From Nonomuraea coxensis DSM 45129 (lineage in GTDB: Bacteria > Actinomycetota > Actinomycetes > Streptosporangiales > Streptosporangiaceae), in the NCBI RefSeq assembly GCF_019397265.1, contig NZ_CP068985.1, positions 682,001-746,000 of the forward strand: a DNA stretch of 64,000 nucleotides. Reading direction: 5' to 3'. A program made the translations under genes and the position numbers. Under the pieces are notes generated by a model that saw only the letters and a list, made by a program, of their open reading frames with translations, had not been told where the DNA came from and did no database searches. Below, piece by piece: positions 49,977 to 58,493 of this stretch; position 1 is the first letter of the stretch; the number at the start of each line of letters is the position of its first letter.

Positions 49977-51542
49977 TCAGTCCTCAGGCTCCGGCTCTGG
50001 AGGGCGCGGAGTGCTCCGTAGACGGCCGGACGGGGCCGGGGTGTCCTCGTGGATCACGGGGTGGGGGGCGGTGTCCTCTAACTCGCCTTCAGGGGCGTCC
50101 GACGGGGACTGAGACTTGGGCTGAGCCTTGGACCTTGGCGGTTCGTCCCGGATGATGGGCTGGGGCTGGGTGTCGGCGTTCCTGGGATCGGGTCGGGGGT
50201 GGACCAGGACGTCCGTGGGCTTGTAACGGTCACCCCAGCGGACGGGGCGGGTGGGAGGCTCCTGCGGCCGAGGGGCAGCGGGCTCTTCGGCGCGGCCGGG
50301 TGCGTCTTCGTCGGCGGTGACCCGGCTGTGATGAGCGGCCTCGCGGTGGTGCGGCTGCGTTGGCTCCTGGGCCTGCTCAGCCGTGACCGCGTCCGCGAGC
50401 CCGGGCCCCGACTCCGGCTCCTGAGCTTGCAGTTCCCGGCGTTCCAGCTCCCGGCGCTCTTGCTCCTGGGACTCCGGCTCCTGGGGCGTTGGCTCCTGGG
50501 CTTTCGCCGGCTCCTGAAGCTCCGCTGACCGCCGCCCCGGAGCCCGCTCGCGACCCTCCCGAGGCCCCTCGGCCTGCTGGGACTCACCGGAGTCACCGGA
50601 CTCATTGGACACATCGGACTGCTCGGAGGACTCAGGGGACCGATCGGGTTGGTCGGGGCGCTGTGCCTGGGGCGGGTCCTGGGCGGCGTGCCATTCGGCG
50701 ACCTGCGCCGACACCGGGACGTCCAACGACCCGTGCTCATCCTGCCCCGCCCCCGAGGGTCCGTCGGGCGCCTGCGCCGGCTCAGCCCGTACGACGTCGT
50801 GGCGCCCTTCGCCAGGGCGGCGCCCGGGGACCGGGATCTCCTGGGTGGGGATGCCCGCTTCCCCGTCCTCCCTAGTGGACGCCGCCGCCTCGTACGGCGA
50901 GACCGGCGGCGTCTCGGGTGCCGGGGTGGGTCCGACGACCGGCGTGGGCTCGAGCACCGCAGCCGCCGCGGCCGTCGACGTCACCGAGCCCGCCGTGCCC
51001 GTGGCCACCAGCGGCGGCGGACCCGCCTCCGCCGCGCCGCGCCCCCGGCGGAACGGCACGATGTCCGTCTCCGCCGCGCCGTCGTCCTCACTGCCCGCGA
51101 CCCGCCCGCCGGCCATCCGTCCACCCGACTGGACGTGCTTGATCAGCAACAGCCACAGCCACAGGGCCACGGCGAGCATGACCCACGGAGCCAGGGCCAC
51201 CCCCACGGCCACCTGCCGCGCGTCGAACGCGAAGCGCGTCGCGGTGGCCACGTTGACCGCCGCCGCCGCGGTGATGAGCAGGACCATCACGGTCGCCGCC
51301 TGCACGCGCACCAGCGCACGGGCCGAGCGCAGCAGCAGCACGCACACCAGCGCGACCACGAGCAGCGCGTCGAAGGCGGCCGGGTAGAGGAAGGCGAGGT
51401 CGGTCCTGGCCTCGCCGACGACGGCGAGCGCGCGCAGGTCGTCGAACGAGAGCGCGCACGCGGCCCCGGCGAGGGCGGCGACGGCGAGCCCGGCGAGGGC
51501 GATGCCCAGGCGGCGGAGCAAAGAGGGGGGAGTCACGTCCAT
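49977..51542 (-). CDS. DUF2637-type membrane protein with long disordered tail
   Basis: The protein has 521 residues. Four transmembrane helices lie in the first 140 residues (LGIALAGLAVAALAGAACAL, FDALLVVALVCVLLLRSARA, TVMVLLITAAAAVNVATATR, VALAPWVMLAVALWLWLLLI). The rest is Pro/Glu/Gln-rich low complexity (QEPESQEQERRELERRELQA) and predicted disordered. DUF2637 proteins (SpdA/SpdB-like) appear on actinobacterial chromosomes and mobile elements; the role here is unknown. ATG 51542 was chosen; no good RBS was seen. Confidence 0.75.
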   Translation of the reverse strand: MDVTPPSLLRRLGIALAGLAVAALAGAACALSFDDLRALAVVGEARTDLAFLYPAAFDALLVVALVCVLLLRSARALVRVQAATVMVLLITAAAAVNVATATRFAFDARQVAVGVALAPWVMLAVALWLWLLLIKHVQSGGRMAGGRVAGSEDDGAAETDIVPFRRGRGAAEAGPPPLVATGTAGSVTSTAAAAAVLEPTPVVGPTPAPETPPVSPYEAAASTREDGEAGIPTQEIPVPGRRPGEGRHDVVRAEPAQAPDGPSGAGQDEHGSLDVPVSAQVAEWHAAQDPPQAQRPDQPDRSPESSEQSDVSNESGDSGESQQAEGPREGRERAPGRRSAELQEPAKAQEPTPQEPESQEQERRELERRELQAQEPESGPGLADAVTAEQAQEPTQPHHREAAHHSRVTADEDAPGRAEEPAAPRPQEPPTRPVRWGDRYKPTDVLVHPRPDPRNADTQPQPIIRDEPPRSKAQPKSQSPSDAPEGELEDTAPHPVIHEDTPAPSGRLRSTPRPPEPEPED

Positions 51543-51595
51543 GGCGGTTTCGAGCCTACAGAACAATGTGATTCCGAGACCGATCAAGGAGAGAC

Positions 51596-51982
51596 ATGAC
51601 CGAGTTGCCCAAGGAAGCACGCAAGCTCCTGGACGCGCCCAATTACGCCACCGTCACCAGCCTCAACCCCGACGGCGGCCCTCAGTCCACAGTGGTGTGG
51701 GTACGCCTGGACGGCGACGACGTGCTCTTCTCGACCGTGAAGGGCCGCGTGAAGCCGCGTAACTTCGAGCGCGATCCGCGGGCGAGCCTGCTGGTCATCG
51801 ACCCGGACGACCCGTACCGGTATCTCGAGGTCCGGGGCTCGGTGACCATGACGCCGGACCCCGAGGGCGCCCTTATTCAGGAGCTTTCGCAGAAGTACCG
51901 GGGACAGCCGTGGGAGGACAAGCCGGGCACTGAGCGGCTTGTTGTCCGGATCCGGCCGGACAGGGTCGTGTTGCGAGGCTGA
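51596..51982 (+). CDS. PPOX-class F420-dependent oxidoreductase
   Basis: The protein has 128 residues with a flavin/F420 split-barrel fold: LDAPNYATVTSLNPDGGPQS, VLFSTVKGRVKPRNFERDPR and YRYLEVRGSVTM. Small proteins of this size in actinobacteria use F420H2, or bind biliverdin. The physiological substrate is unknown. GGAGAGAC precedes the ATG. It is divergent from the DUF2637 gene. Confidence 0.87.
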   Translation: MTELPKEARKLLDAPNYATVTSLNPDGGPQSTVVWVRLDGDDVLFSTVKGRVKPRNFERDPRASLLVIDPDDPYRYLEVRGSVTMTPDPEGALIQELSQKYRGQPWEDKPGTERLVVRIRPDRVVLRG

Positions 51983-52025
51983 TTTATCGGCCTGATGACG
52001 GCCATGAGGCGTTAGCCTTGCCTTC

Positions 52026-53417
52026 GTGAGCCTGCACATCTACGACACCAGCACGCGCGCCATCCGTGAATTCGTTCCGGTCGAAGCCGGCCGGGCGTCG
52101 ATTTACCTGTGTGGGGCCACCGTGCAGGCTCCGCCGCATATCGGGCACATCCGCTCGGGCGTCAACTTCGACGTGCTCCGGCGCTGGCTGGCCCGTTCCG
52201 GCTATGACGTGACGTTCTGCCGCAACGTCACCGACATCGACGACAAGATCATCAGGGTGTCGGCCGAGGAGGGCGTGCCCTGGTTCGTGGTGGCCGAGCG
52301 CAACCAGCGGGCCTTCACGTGGGCGTACGACACGCTGGGCTGCCTGCCGCCGACGGTCGAGCCGCGGGCGACGGGGCACGTGCCCGAGATGATCACCCTC
52401 ATGGAGCGGCTGATCGACCGCGGGCACGCCTACGCCTCCGGCGGAGACGTCTACTTCGACGTACGCTCCTGGGCCGACCACTACGGCTCACTCTCCAACC
52501 AGAAGCTGGAGAACATGCGGGGCGCGGGCGACACCGACGACGAGAGCTGCAAGCGCGACCCGCGCGACTTCGCCCTGTGGAAGGGCGAGAAGCCCGGCGA
52601 GCCCACCTGGCCCACGCCGTGGGGCCCCGGGCGTCCCGGCTGGCACCTCGAATGCTCGGCGATGGCCACGAAATACCTCGGGCCGACGTTCGACATCCAC
52701 GGGGGCGGCATCGACCTGATCTTCCCGCACCACGAGAACGAGATCGCCCAGTCCCAGGCGGCCGGCGACGGGTTCGCCCGCAACTGGATGCACAACGGCC
52801 TGGTGAAGATCGGCGCCGAGAAGATGAGCAAGTCGCTCGGCAACTCGCTGCTGATCCCCGAGATGGTGCAGAAAGTACGCCCGGTCGAGCTCCGCTACTA
52901 CCTCGCGGCGCCGCACTACCGCTCCTCCATCGAATACTCGGAGGAGGCGCTGCGGGAGGCGGCGGCCGCCTACCAGCGCATCGAGGGCTTCGTGACCCGC
53001 GCCGCCGAGGTCATCCACGACGTGGACGCCGACGCGCCGCTGCCGCAGGCGTTCGTGGACGCTCTCGACGACGACCTGGGCACGCCCCAGGCGCTGGCGG
53101 TCGTCCACGAGGTGGTGCGCGAGGGCAACGTGGCCCTGTCGCGTGGCGACAAGGAGGCGGTGGCCCGGCTGCTCGCCGAGACCCAGAACATGCTCGACGT
53201 CCTCGGCCTCGACCCGCGCTCCGAGCAGTGGCGCGGCATTGGCTCGGACCTGTCGCCCGTCGTGGACGCCCTGGTGGCGGTGGCCCTGGAGCAGCGCAAG
53301 GCGGCCCGCGCCCGCAAGGACTACGCGGCGGCTGACGCGATCCGCGACCAGCTGGCGGCCGCGGGCATCACGGTCGAGGACACGCCGCACGGCGCCCGCT
53401 GGGAACTGTCCCGCTGA
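52026..53417 (+). CDS. cysS: Cysteinyl-tRNA synthetase
   Basis: The protein has 463 residues. [17 protein letters not shown] combines the zinc-ligand Cys and HIGH signature; the later zinc ligands are in [23 protein letters not shown] is the second ATP signature. GTG 52026 is 7 nt downstream of TAGCCT, so probably leaderless. The cysS-rlmB order after carD-ispF is conserved. It differs from MshC, the mycothiol ligase, which uses similar motifs, because the full anticodon-binding C-terminus is present. Confidence 0.95.
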   Translation: MSLHIYDTSTRAIREFVPVEAGRASIYLCGATVQAPPHIGHIRSGVNFDVLRRWLARSGYDVTFCRNVTDIDDKIIRVSAEEGVPWFVVAERNQRAFTWAYDTLGCLPPTVEPRATGHVPEMITLMERLIDRGHAYASGGDVYFDVRSWADHYGSLSNQKLENMRGAGDTDDESCKRDPRDFALWKGEKPGEPTWPTPWGPGRPGWHLECSAMATKYLGPTFDIHGGGIDLIFPHHENEIAQSQAAGDGFARNWMHNGLVKIGAEKMSKSLGNSLLIPEMVQKVRPVELRYYLAAPHYRSSIEYSEEALREAAAAYQRIEGFVTRAAEVIHDVDADAPLPQAFVDALDDDLGTPQALAVVHEVVREGNVALSRGDKEAVARLLAETQNMLDVLGLDPRSEQWRGIGSDLSPVVDALVAVALEQRKAARARKDYAAADAIRDQLAAAGITVEDTPHGARWELSR

Positions 53418-53433
53418 CGAAGCCTCACTCCGC

Positions 53434-53461
53434 GCCTCACTCCGCCCGAGTGGAGTGAGGC
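53434..53461 (+). terminator. Terminator after cysS
   Basis: GCCTCACTCC and GGAGTGAGGC form a perfect 10-bp stem with an 8-nt loop. The left arm is duplicated just upstream (53422-53431), offering an alternative pairing. Confidence 0.65.
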
Positions 53462-53489
53462 GCCCGGCGGCCCGAGTACCCTTGTTCCC

Positions 53490-54467
53490 ATGGCAGCAGG
53501 CGGTAGGGCTTCGGGCAGGCCCGCGAAGAAGAAGGGCCCGACCAAGGGCACCGGGGGCCAGGTGCGCCGCGGTCTCCAGGGCAAGGGCGCGACCCCGCCT
53601 GCCGAGATGCGTCACTGGTACAAGGACAAGGCCCGCTCCGAGCGCGTGGCCCGCGAGGAGCGCGGCGGCGGCACCGGCGCCCGCCGTTCGGCCGCCGGCG
53701 CGAGCCGCCAGCGCCGCTCCGAGGACACCCCTGAGTACATCGGCGGCCGCAACCCCGTCCTTGAGGCCCTGCAGGCGGGCGTCCCCTGCACCGCCCTGTA
53801 CATCGCCCAGCGCATGGACAACGACGACCGCGTCCGCGACTCCATCAAGATCGCGGCGGAGCACGGCATCGCGCTGCTCGAGGTCACCCGCGACAAGCTC
53901 GACCGCCTCACCGAGGGCGCCGTCCACCAGGGCATCGCCCTCCAGATCCCGGCGTACGACTACGCGCACCCGTCCGACCTGGTCGACCTCGCGCACGACG
54001 CCGCCGAGGCCCCGCTGATCGTCGCCCTCGACTCGGTCACCGACCCCCGCAACCTCGGCGCCATCGCCCGCTCCGCGACCGCGTTCGGCGCCCACGGCCT
54101 GCTCATCCCGTCCCGCCGCTCCGCCGGCGTCACGGCCGGAGCCTGGAAGACCTCGGCCGGCACCCTCGCCAACCTGCGCGTCGCCCGCGCCTCCAACCTG
54201 ACCGCCGCCCTCCGCGAATACCGCGACGCCGGCCTGTTCGTCATCGGCCTGGACGGCACCGGCGACACCGACATCGCCGACGTCGACCTCCTGGCCGAAC
54301 CGGCCGTCATCGTCGTCGGCTCCGAAGGCAAGGGCCTGTCCCGCCTGGTCCGCGAACAGTGCGACGTCCTGGCCCGTATCCCGATGGCCGCCGCCGCCGA
54401 GTCCCTGAACGCGGGCGTGGCGGCCGGAGTGGCGTTGTACGAGGTCGCTCGTCACAGGCGCCTCTAG
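53490..54467 (+). CDS. rlmB: 23S rRNA 2'-O-ribose methyltransferase RlmB-like (TrmH family)
   Basis: The protein has 325 residues. A Lys/Arg-rich N-terminal extension (about 1-75) precedes the substrate-binding domain (YIGGRNPVLEALQAGVPCTA) and the SPOUT catalytic domain with LDSVTDPRNLGAIARSA, IVVGSEGKGLSRLVRE and IPMAAAAESLNAGVAAGVAL. It methylates 23S rRNA (G2251 in E. coli). TACCCT ends 7 nt before the ATG. The tRNA-Thr gene follows 20 nt later. Confidence 0.92.
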   Translation: MAAGGRASGRPAKKKGPTKGTGGQVRRGLQGKGATPPAEMRHWYKDKARSERVAREERGGGTGARRSAAGASRQRRSEDTPEYIGGRNPVLEALQAGVPCTALYIAQRMDNDDRVRDSIKIAAEHGIALLEVTRDKLDRLTEGAVHQGIALQIPAYDYAHPSDLVDLAHDAAEAPLIVALDSVTDPRNLGAIARSATAFGAHGLLIPSRRSAGVTAGAWKTSAGTLANLRVARASNLTAALREYRDAGLFVIGLDGTGDTDIADVDLLAEPAVIVVGSEGKGLSRLVREQCDVLARIPMAAAAESLNAGVAAGVALYEVARHRRL

Positions 54468-54487
54468 CGTCTACACTGATAGGCCGC

Positions 54488-54560
54488 GCCGACGTAGCTC
54501 AATCGGCAGAGCGTCTGTCTTGTAAACAGAAGGTCAGGGGTTCGATTCCCCTCGTCGGCT
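54488..54560 (+). tRNA. tRNA-Thr (anticodon TGT)
   Basis: The acceptor stem GCCGACG/CGTCGGC is perfect, with the discriminator T at 54560. The D-loop sequence GCTCAATCGGCAGAGC, anticodon arm TCTGTCTTGTAAACAGA with TGT at 54521-54523, and T-arm GGGTTCGATTCCC are all regular. CCA is not encoded. TACACT just upstream is a -10 candidate. Confidence 0.97.
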
Positions 54561-54568
54561 CTGTAACC

Positions 54569-54607
54569 AGAAGCCCCTGAACAGGCGATTCGCCGTCAGG
54601 GGCTTCT
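54569..54607 (+). terminator. Terminator after tRNA-Thr
   Basis: AGAAGCCCCTGA and TCAGGGGCTTCT form a perfect 12-bp stem with a 15-nt loop, immediately after the tRNA, followed by TGGTTTGT. Confidence 0.8.
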
Positions 54608-54610
54608 TGG

Positions 54611-54742
54611 TTTGTCGGGTCGTGGACCTGCCCGTGCGGAGCGGTCCACGACCGGGACGTCAACGCCGCGATCAACATCCTCGCCGCCGGACGGGCGGAG
54701 AGGCTAAACGCCTGCGGAGGGACCGTAAGACCCGCCGCCTAG
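54611..54742 (+). pseudogene. tnpB: C-terminal remnant of a TnpB (IS200/IS605/IS607-type) gene
   Basis: In one frame the DNA encodes [20 protein letters not shown], then [17 protein letters not shown] and a TAG. This is the zinc-ribbon end and terminal Asp-containing DRDVNAA motif of TnpB. Everything upstream of the Cys pair is missing; the tRNA terminator directly abuts it. The ~70 nt that follow (CCTAGCGG...GAATCTCCGAC) correspond to the right end where such elements make their guide RNA. Non-functional as a protein. Confidence 0.85.
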
Positions 54743-54813
54743 CGGAGGGCCGGACCCAGCGAAACAGGAAGCCACAGAGGTGCCGCACGTGCGGCACGGG
54801 CTGAATCTCCGAC

Positions 54814-54819
54814 CTTCAG
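54814..54819. repeat. Target duplication CTTCAG, left copy (right copy 56603-56608)
   Basis: The same hexamer abuts both ends of the IS1182-like element. It lies in the loop of the host hairpin. Confidence 0.6.
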
Positions 54820-56602
54820 GACCCCGTTGGGGATCTCTCATTACGACCATTGTGTTCATTGAGCTATCAAATCGACACTGATGGTGAAAGGCGGCGCGTG
54901 GGCGAGGGAGACGAGATCGATGCTGGAGAAGCGACGTGGGCGACAGGTGCCCGAGCTGACGGCCCGGGTGGTCGCGGCGGCCTTCCCCAAGGGCACCCTG
55001 GCGGTGTGGCTGCGTGATGCGCTGGGCGAGGTGTTCTCCGACGAGTTGTTCGCCGAGGCGTTTCCAGCCGATGGGCGCCCGGCCATCTCGCCGGGCGCGC
55101 TGGCGGCGGTGTCGGTGTTGCAGTACGCCGACAACCTCTCCGACAGGCAGGCGGCCGAGGCGGTGCGAGCCCGGATGGACTGGAAATACCTTTTGGGGCT
55201 GGAGCTGACAGACCCGGGGTTCGACCACAGCGTGCTCAGCGACTTCCGCGCACGGCTGGCCGAGCACGGCCTGGAGGAGAAGATCTTCGAGGCGGTGCTG
55301 GAGGCAGCCGCCGCTCGCGGGCTGCTGCGCCCGCGCGGGCGGCAGCGGACGGATTCCACCAAGGTCTTGGCCGATGTGCGGCTGCTCAACCGGATGGAGT
55401 TCGTCGGCGAGGTGCTGCGCACGGCGCTGGAGGCCCTGGCCGCTGCGCACCCGTCCTGGCTTGAGGAGGTGCTGGCAGGGCAGGAGGAGCGGTGGCTGCG
55501 CCGCTATGGGGAGCGGATCGACTCCTGGCACGGGGACCTGCCTGGTGCCGATCGCGAGCAATGGCTGCGGCAGGTGGGCGAAGACGGCTTCTTCCTGCTG
55601 GAGAAGATCGAGGATGCGAAGGCGCCGGCATGGCTGCCTCTGATCCCCGCCCTGGCGGCGCTGCGCCGCTGCTGGGATGAGCAGTACCTGCGCGACGAGC
55701 ACGGCGTGCAGGCCCGCGAAGGCGCACAGTTGCCGCCCGGGGCCCAGCGCATGGCCAGCCCGCACGACCCGCAGGCCCGCTACGGGGTCAAGCGCGGGCA
55801 GGGCTGGGTCGGCTACACCCTGCACGTGACCGAGACCTGCGAGGCGGACGCGCCCCGCCTGATCACGGACGTGGCCACCGGCACCGCCGCCGACGGTGAT
55901 GACAGCGCCGCGCTGCCGGGCATCCACCAGCGTCTTGAGCGACGCGGTCTGCTGCCCGCCGAGCACCTGCTCGACAGCGGCTACGTCACCGCGGCGAACC
56001 TGGTCGAGGCCGCCGGCACCCGCGGCGTCGTCCTCATCGGCCCGGCCCGCCCCATCACCGCGGCCGCGGCTGACGGCCGCTTCACCCACGAGGACTTCCG
56101 CATCGACGACCAGGCGCGCACCGCCGTCTGCCCCGGCGGGCAAACCAGCATCTCCTGGGTCCCGGCCCACTCGGCCAGGGGCGTCCCCGTTATCCAGGTA
56201 CGTTTCGCCGCCGCCGGCTGCCGCGCCTGCCCGCTGCGGCAGCGTTGCACCACGGCCGACAACCCGCAGTGGGGACGGACGCTGACCCTGCGCCACCCCC
56301 GCCAGCGGGCCGCCCTCCAGCAACGCCGCCACGAGCAGGACACCCCCGCCTGGCGGCACCGCTATCGGCCGCGCGCCGGCATCGAGGCCACCATCCACCA
56401 GCTGACCTCCCGCACCGGCCTGCGCCGCAGCCGCTACCACGGCCTGCAACGCACCCACCTGGGCCACTGCCTGGCCGCAGCAGCCGTCAACCTGATCCGC
56501 ATCCACGCCTGGGAACACGGCATTCAACCTGATCCAACACGAAGAACCCATTTATCCCGATTGCTCGGCAGATGCGCGTAATGAGAGATCCCCAACGGGG
56601 TC
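54820..56602 (+). mobile_element. IS1182-family insertion sequence, apparently intact
   Basis: The element is 1783 bp with perfect 25-bp terminal inverted repeats (54820-54844 and 56578-56602, both beginning GACCCCGTTGGGGATC when read inward). It is flanked by CTTCAG at 54814-54819 and 56603-56608, a probable 6-bp target duplication. Because bases around the junction are symmetrical the repeats can also be read as 27 bp with a shorter duplication. It encodes one full-length transposase. Perfect ends and an intact ORF suggest recent arrival. Confidence 0.88.
54881..56581 (+). CDS. IS1182-family DDE transposase
   Basis: The protein has 566 residues. The N-terminal DUF772-type helical domain (ISPGALAAVSVLQYADNLSD, DSVLSDFR-like DHSVLSDFRARL) is followed by a DDE core: first Asp in QRTDSTKVLAD, second in EHLLDSGYVT, and the Glu in YRPRAGIEATIHQLT. 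A Cys-rich patch CRACPLRQRC is usual in the family. ATG 54881 is the longest start; ATG 54920 has a better purine-rich RBS. The TAA stop lies inside the right inverted repeat. No frameshift. Confidence 0.92.
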   Translation: MVKGGAWARETRSMLEKRRGRQVPELTARVVAAAFPKGTLAVWLRDALGEVFSDELFAEAFPADGRPAISPGALAAVSVLQYADNLSDRQAAEAVRARMDWKYLLGLELTDPGFDHSVLSDFRARLAEHGLEEKIFEAVLEAAAARGLLRPRGRQRTDSTKVLADVRLLNRMEFVGEVLRTALEALAAAHPSWLEEVLAGQEERWLRRYGERIDSWHGDLPGADREQWLRQVGEDGFFLLEKIEDAKAPAWLPLIPALAALRRCWDEQYLRDEHGVQAREGAQLPPGAQRMASPHDPQARYGVKRGQGWVGYTLHVTETCEADAPRLITDVATGTAADGDDSAALPGIHQRLERRGLLPAEHLLDSGYVTAANLVEAAGTRGVVLIGPARPITAAAADGRFTHEDFRIDDQARTAVCPGGQTSISWVPAHSARGVPVIQVRFAAAGCRACPLRQRCTTADNPQWGRTLTLRHPRQRAALQQRRHEQDTPAWRHRYRPRAGIEATIHQLTSRTGLRRSRYHGLQRTHLGHCLAAAAVNLIRIHAWEHGIQPDPTRRTHLSRLLGRCA

Positions 56603-56621
56603 CTTCAGGCCGGAGAGCGCG

Positions 56622-58292
56622 TCAAACGCCTGGGTCCGGATTCCAGCGCGCCCCCGCGTGGCGGGCGATGGAGCCGATGAGGGACTGATGTTCGTGCTCG
56701 GTCATGGGGCCCATCACACAGAGTGGCCAGCGGCCTGCTTTCCCTTGGGGGGAGCGGGGGTGGACCATACCTGCGGGGCTGATGGAGTTGACGCGTGTGC
56801 CCTGACTCCCCGTCACCCTGGGCTGGATGTGCAGCGCGGAGTAACTGGGGCCCCAGCGGAATTCCGCGGCCTGCTCCAACGTGACAGCCGTTACGAGGCT
56901 CCATCCGTAAGTTCGGCGACCGGTGGGGCCACCGACGGGCGTGGTATGGCGCGGGTCTGTGGTGGTGATTCCGGTGGCGTCCACGCGAAGCGACCAAGGG
57001 TGCCGCTCTTCAATCGCGCGCCGATGCCGCCTCCAGTCCGACGTAGCCGCGCAGAGCTTGCGTCCGTAGGTGGCGAGGAGAAGAACGGTGTAGGCCCCGA
57101 AGGCACCGACGAGCTGCCAGAGGACGGAGGTGTCGTTGTTCGTGAGGCGGCCGTTGTCGAGAACTGCGACAACCGCATTCCCTGTGAAGAAGTAGAGCGG
57201 CGGCAGAGCGAGGAGGGAGAAGAACAGCCAGTGGCGCCTCAGAGACCGACGATCGTGTGTCACGTAGGTGGCGATGGGCTCATGCCCGGTCCAGGCGATC
57301 TCGAAGGCGTCGTCGGTGTCAGGCGTTTGATGAGTGAGTGCGCGCGTCCGTGCAAACTGCGGCGAACGCTCAGTGCTGGGCTCGCCAGTTCCCGCGGCAG
57401 GCTTGGTGTCGCCGGATCGCAACTGTTTCAGTCGGTCGTAGACAGTTGACGCTGCTTGTGGGCGGCGGTCTGGGTCGCGTTGCAGCATGTCAACGAGCAG
57501 TCGGGCGACGGGCTCCGGGACATCCGGCCGCAGGTCGCTCAGTGGCGGTGCCTCGGTGTCGAGTTTGCGGCGGATGACGGACAGCGGGCTGCCTCCTCCG
57601 AAGGGCGGATTGCCCGTGAGCATGGCGAACAGGACACTGCCGAGGGCGTAGAGATCGGAGCGTTCGTCACCGCGCTGGTCGAGGAATTGCTCCGGTGCGC
57701 CGTACAGGGCGGTGCCGACAGGGGAGAGCATGGCGGTGGGGACGACGGTGAAGGTGTGGGCATGCGTGAAACCGGCGATGCCGAAGTCGACCACTTTGAT
57801 GTGGCCGTCGGCACCGATCATGACGTTGGACGGTTTGATGTCGTAGTGGACGACGTTGGCCCGGTGCGCGGCGACGAGGGCTGCACAGATCTCCTGGGTG
57901 ATCTCCAGCGCGCGCGTCGTCGACATGGGGGCTTGTTCATGAATGTGATGGCTGAGAGTGACGCCGTCGATCTTCTCCATGATGAGGAACTGCAGACCGT
58001 CATGGACGCCCCGGTCGTAGAGCGAGACCACGTGAGGGTGGTTGATCTGTGCGACTGCCACGGCTTCGCGTTCGAATCGGTGGAGCAGGTCCGGCGAAGC
58101 GTCGTCGTCGCGGATGAGCAGCTTGACGGCCACGTCACGGTGGAGGTTGCGGTCGCGGCCGGCCCACACCTCGCCCATCCCGCCTCGGCCGAGCCTTTCA
58201 CGCAGCTCGTACTTGCCTGCGATCAACGTCCCGCGTTCCACTCGAACCTCCGGCACCTGTGACCCGACCCGGCGTTCACCCTGACGGGACAC
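56622..58292 (-). CDS. Membrane Ser/Thr protein kinase
   Basis: The protein has 556 residues. The Hanks-type kinase domain lies at about 27-295: GRGGMGEVWAGRD (G-loop), VAVKLL, VVHYDIKPSNVMI (catalytic loop with HYD in place of HRD), VVDFGIAG, and APEQFLDQRGDERSDLYALG. Two transmembrane helices (about 360-385 and 400-420) follow, then a C-terminal domain of about 130 residues I do not recognise. The last codons and the stop lie within the right end of the TnpB element (GTCAAAC at 56621-56627), so the natural C-terminus may be altered. Confidence 0.88.
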   Translation of the reverse strand: MSRQGERRVGSQVPEVRVERGTLIAGKYELRERLGRGGMGEVWAGRDRNLHRDVAVKLLIRDDDASPDLLHRFEREAVAVAQINHPHVVSLYDRGVHDGLQFLIMEKIDGVTLSHHIHEQAPMSTTRALEITQEICAALVAAHRANVVHYDIKPSNVMIGADGHIKVVDFGIAGFTHAHTFTVVPTAMLSPVGTALYGAPEQFLDQRGDERSDLYALGSVLFAMLTGNPPFGGGSPLSVIRRKLDTEAPPLSDLRPDVPEPVARLLVDMLQRDPDRRPQAASTVYDRLKQLRSGDTKPAAGTGEPSTERSPQFARTRALTHQTPDTDDAFEIAWTGHEPIATYVTHDRRSLRRHWLFFSLLALPPLYFFTGNAVVAVLDNGRLTNNDTSVLWQLVGAFGAYTVLLLATYGRKLCAATSDWRRHRRAIEERHPWSLRVDATGITTTDPRHTTPVGGPTGRRTYGWSLVTAVTLEQAAEFRWGPSYSALHIQPRVTGSQGTRVNSISPAGMVHPRSPQGKAGRWPLCVMGPMTEHEHQSLIGSIARHAGARWNPDPGV

Positions 58293-58304
58293 CAGTGTTG
58301 CGCA

Positions 58305-58490
58305 TCACTCCCTATGCGGTAGGGCGTTCCCGATTCGGGTAAGACCGCGCCTTACATGGTGAGTCGGACGGGTCGTTTGTACGTCGAAGGCCCGGTTAAG
58401 GGTCCGCGGTTCGATGGGTGTGCCGTACCTCGTGGTGAAGACCAAAGCCGGGCAGCCCTTCTGCCTGGCCTCTTGGGGCTGGTAGTCCAT
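58305..58490 (-). pseudogene. Fragment of a tyrosine integrase
   Basis: The 61-codon frame reads ALVFTTRYGTPIEPRTLNRA, the loop region just before the catalytic C-terminal motifs of actinobacterial phage/ICE integrases, then runs off into unrelated sequence and stops. The HxxR and Tyr of the active site are absent. It marks a decayed mobile element between the kinase and ankyrin genes. Confidence 0.7.
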
Positions 58491-58493
58491 GCG

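Larger units (their letters stand above)
54800..56628. other. Right-end hairpin of the TnpB element, split by an IS
   Basis: If 54820-56608 (the IS and one copy of the CTTCAG duplication) are removed, the flanks join as GAATCTCCGACCTTCAGGCC and GGAGAGCGCGTCAA. This restores a stem-loop CTCCG-CCT-AGG-CGGAG, the usual end of such elements. The hairpin loop (CTTCAG) is the insertion target of the IS1182-like element. Confidence 0.7.

Noticed and set aside
52488..54455. A 655-codon minus-strand open frame across cysS and rlmB
   Set aside because: It lies opposite two clearly conserved genes and shows no motifs.
54532..54560. tRNA-Thr 3' end as an integrase attachment site
   Set aside because: I looked for a repeat of this sequence near the integrase fragment and at the right side of the accessory region and did not see one.
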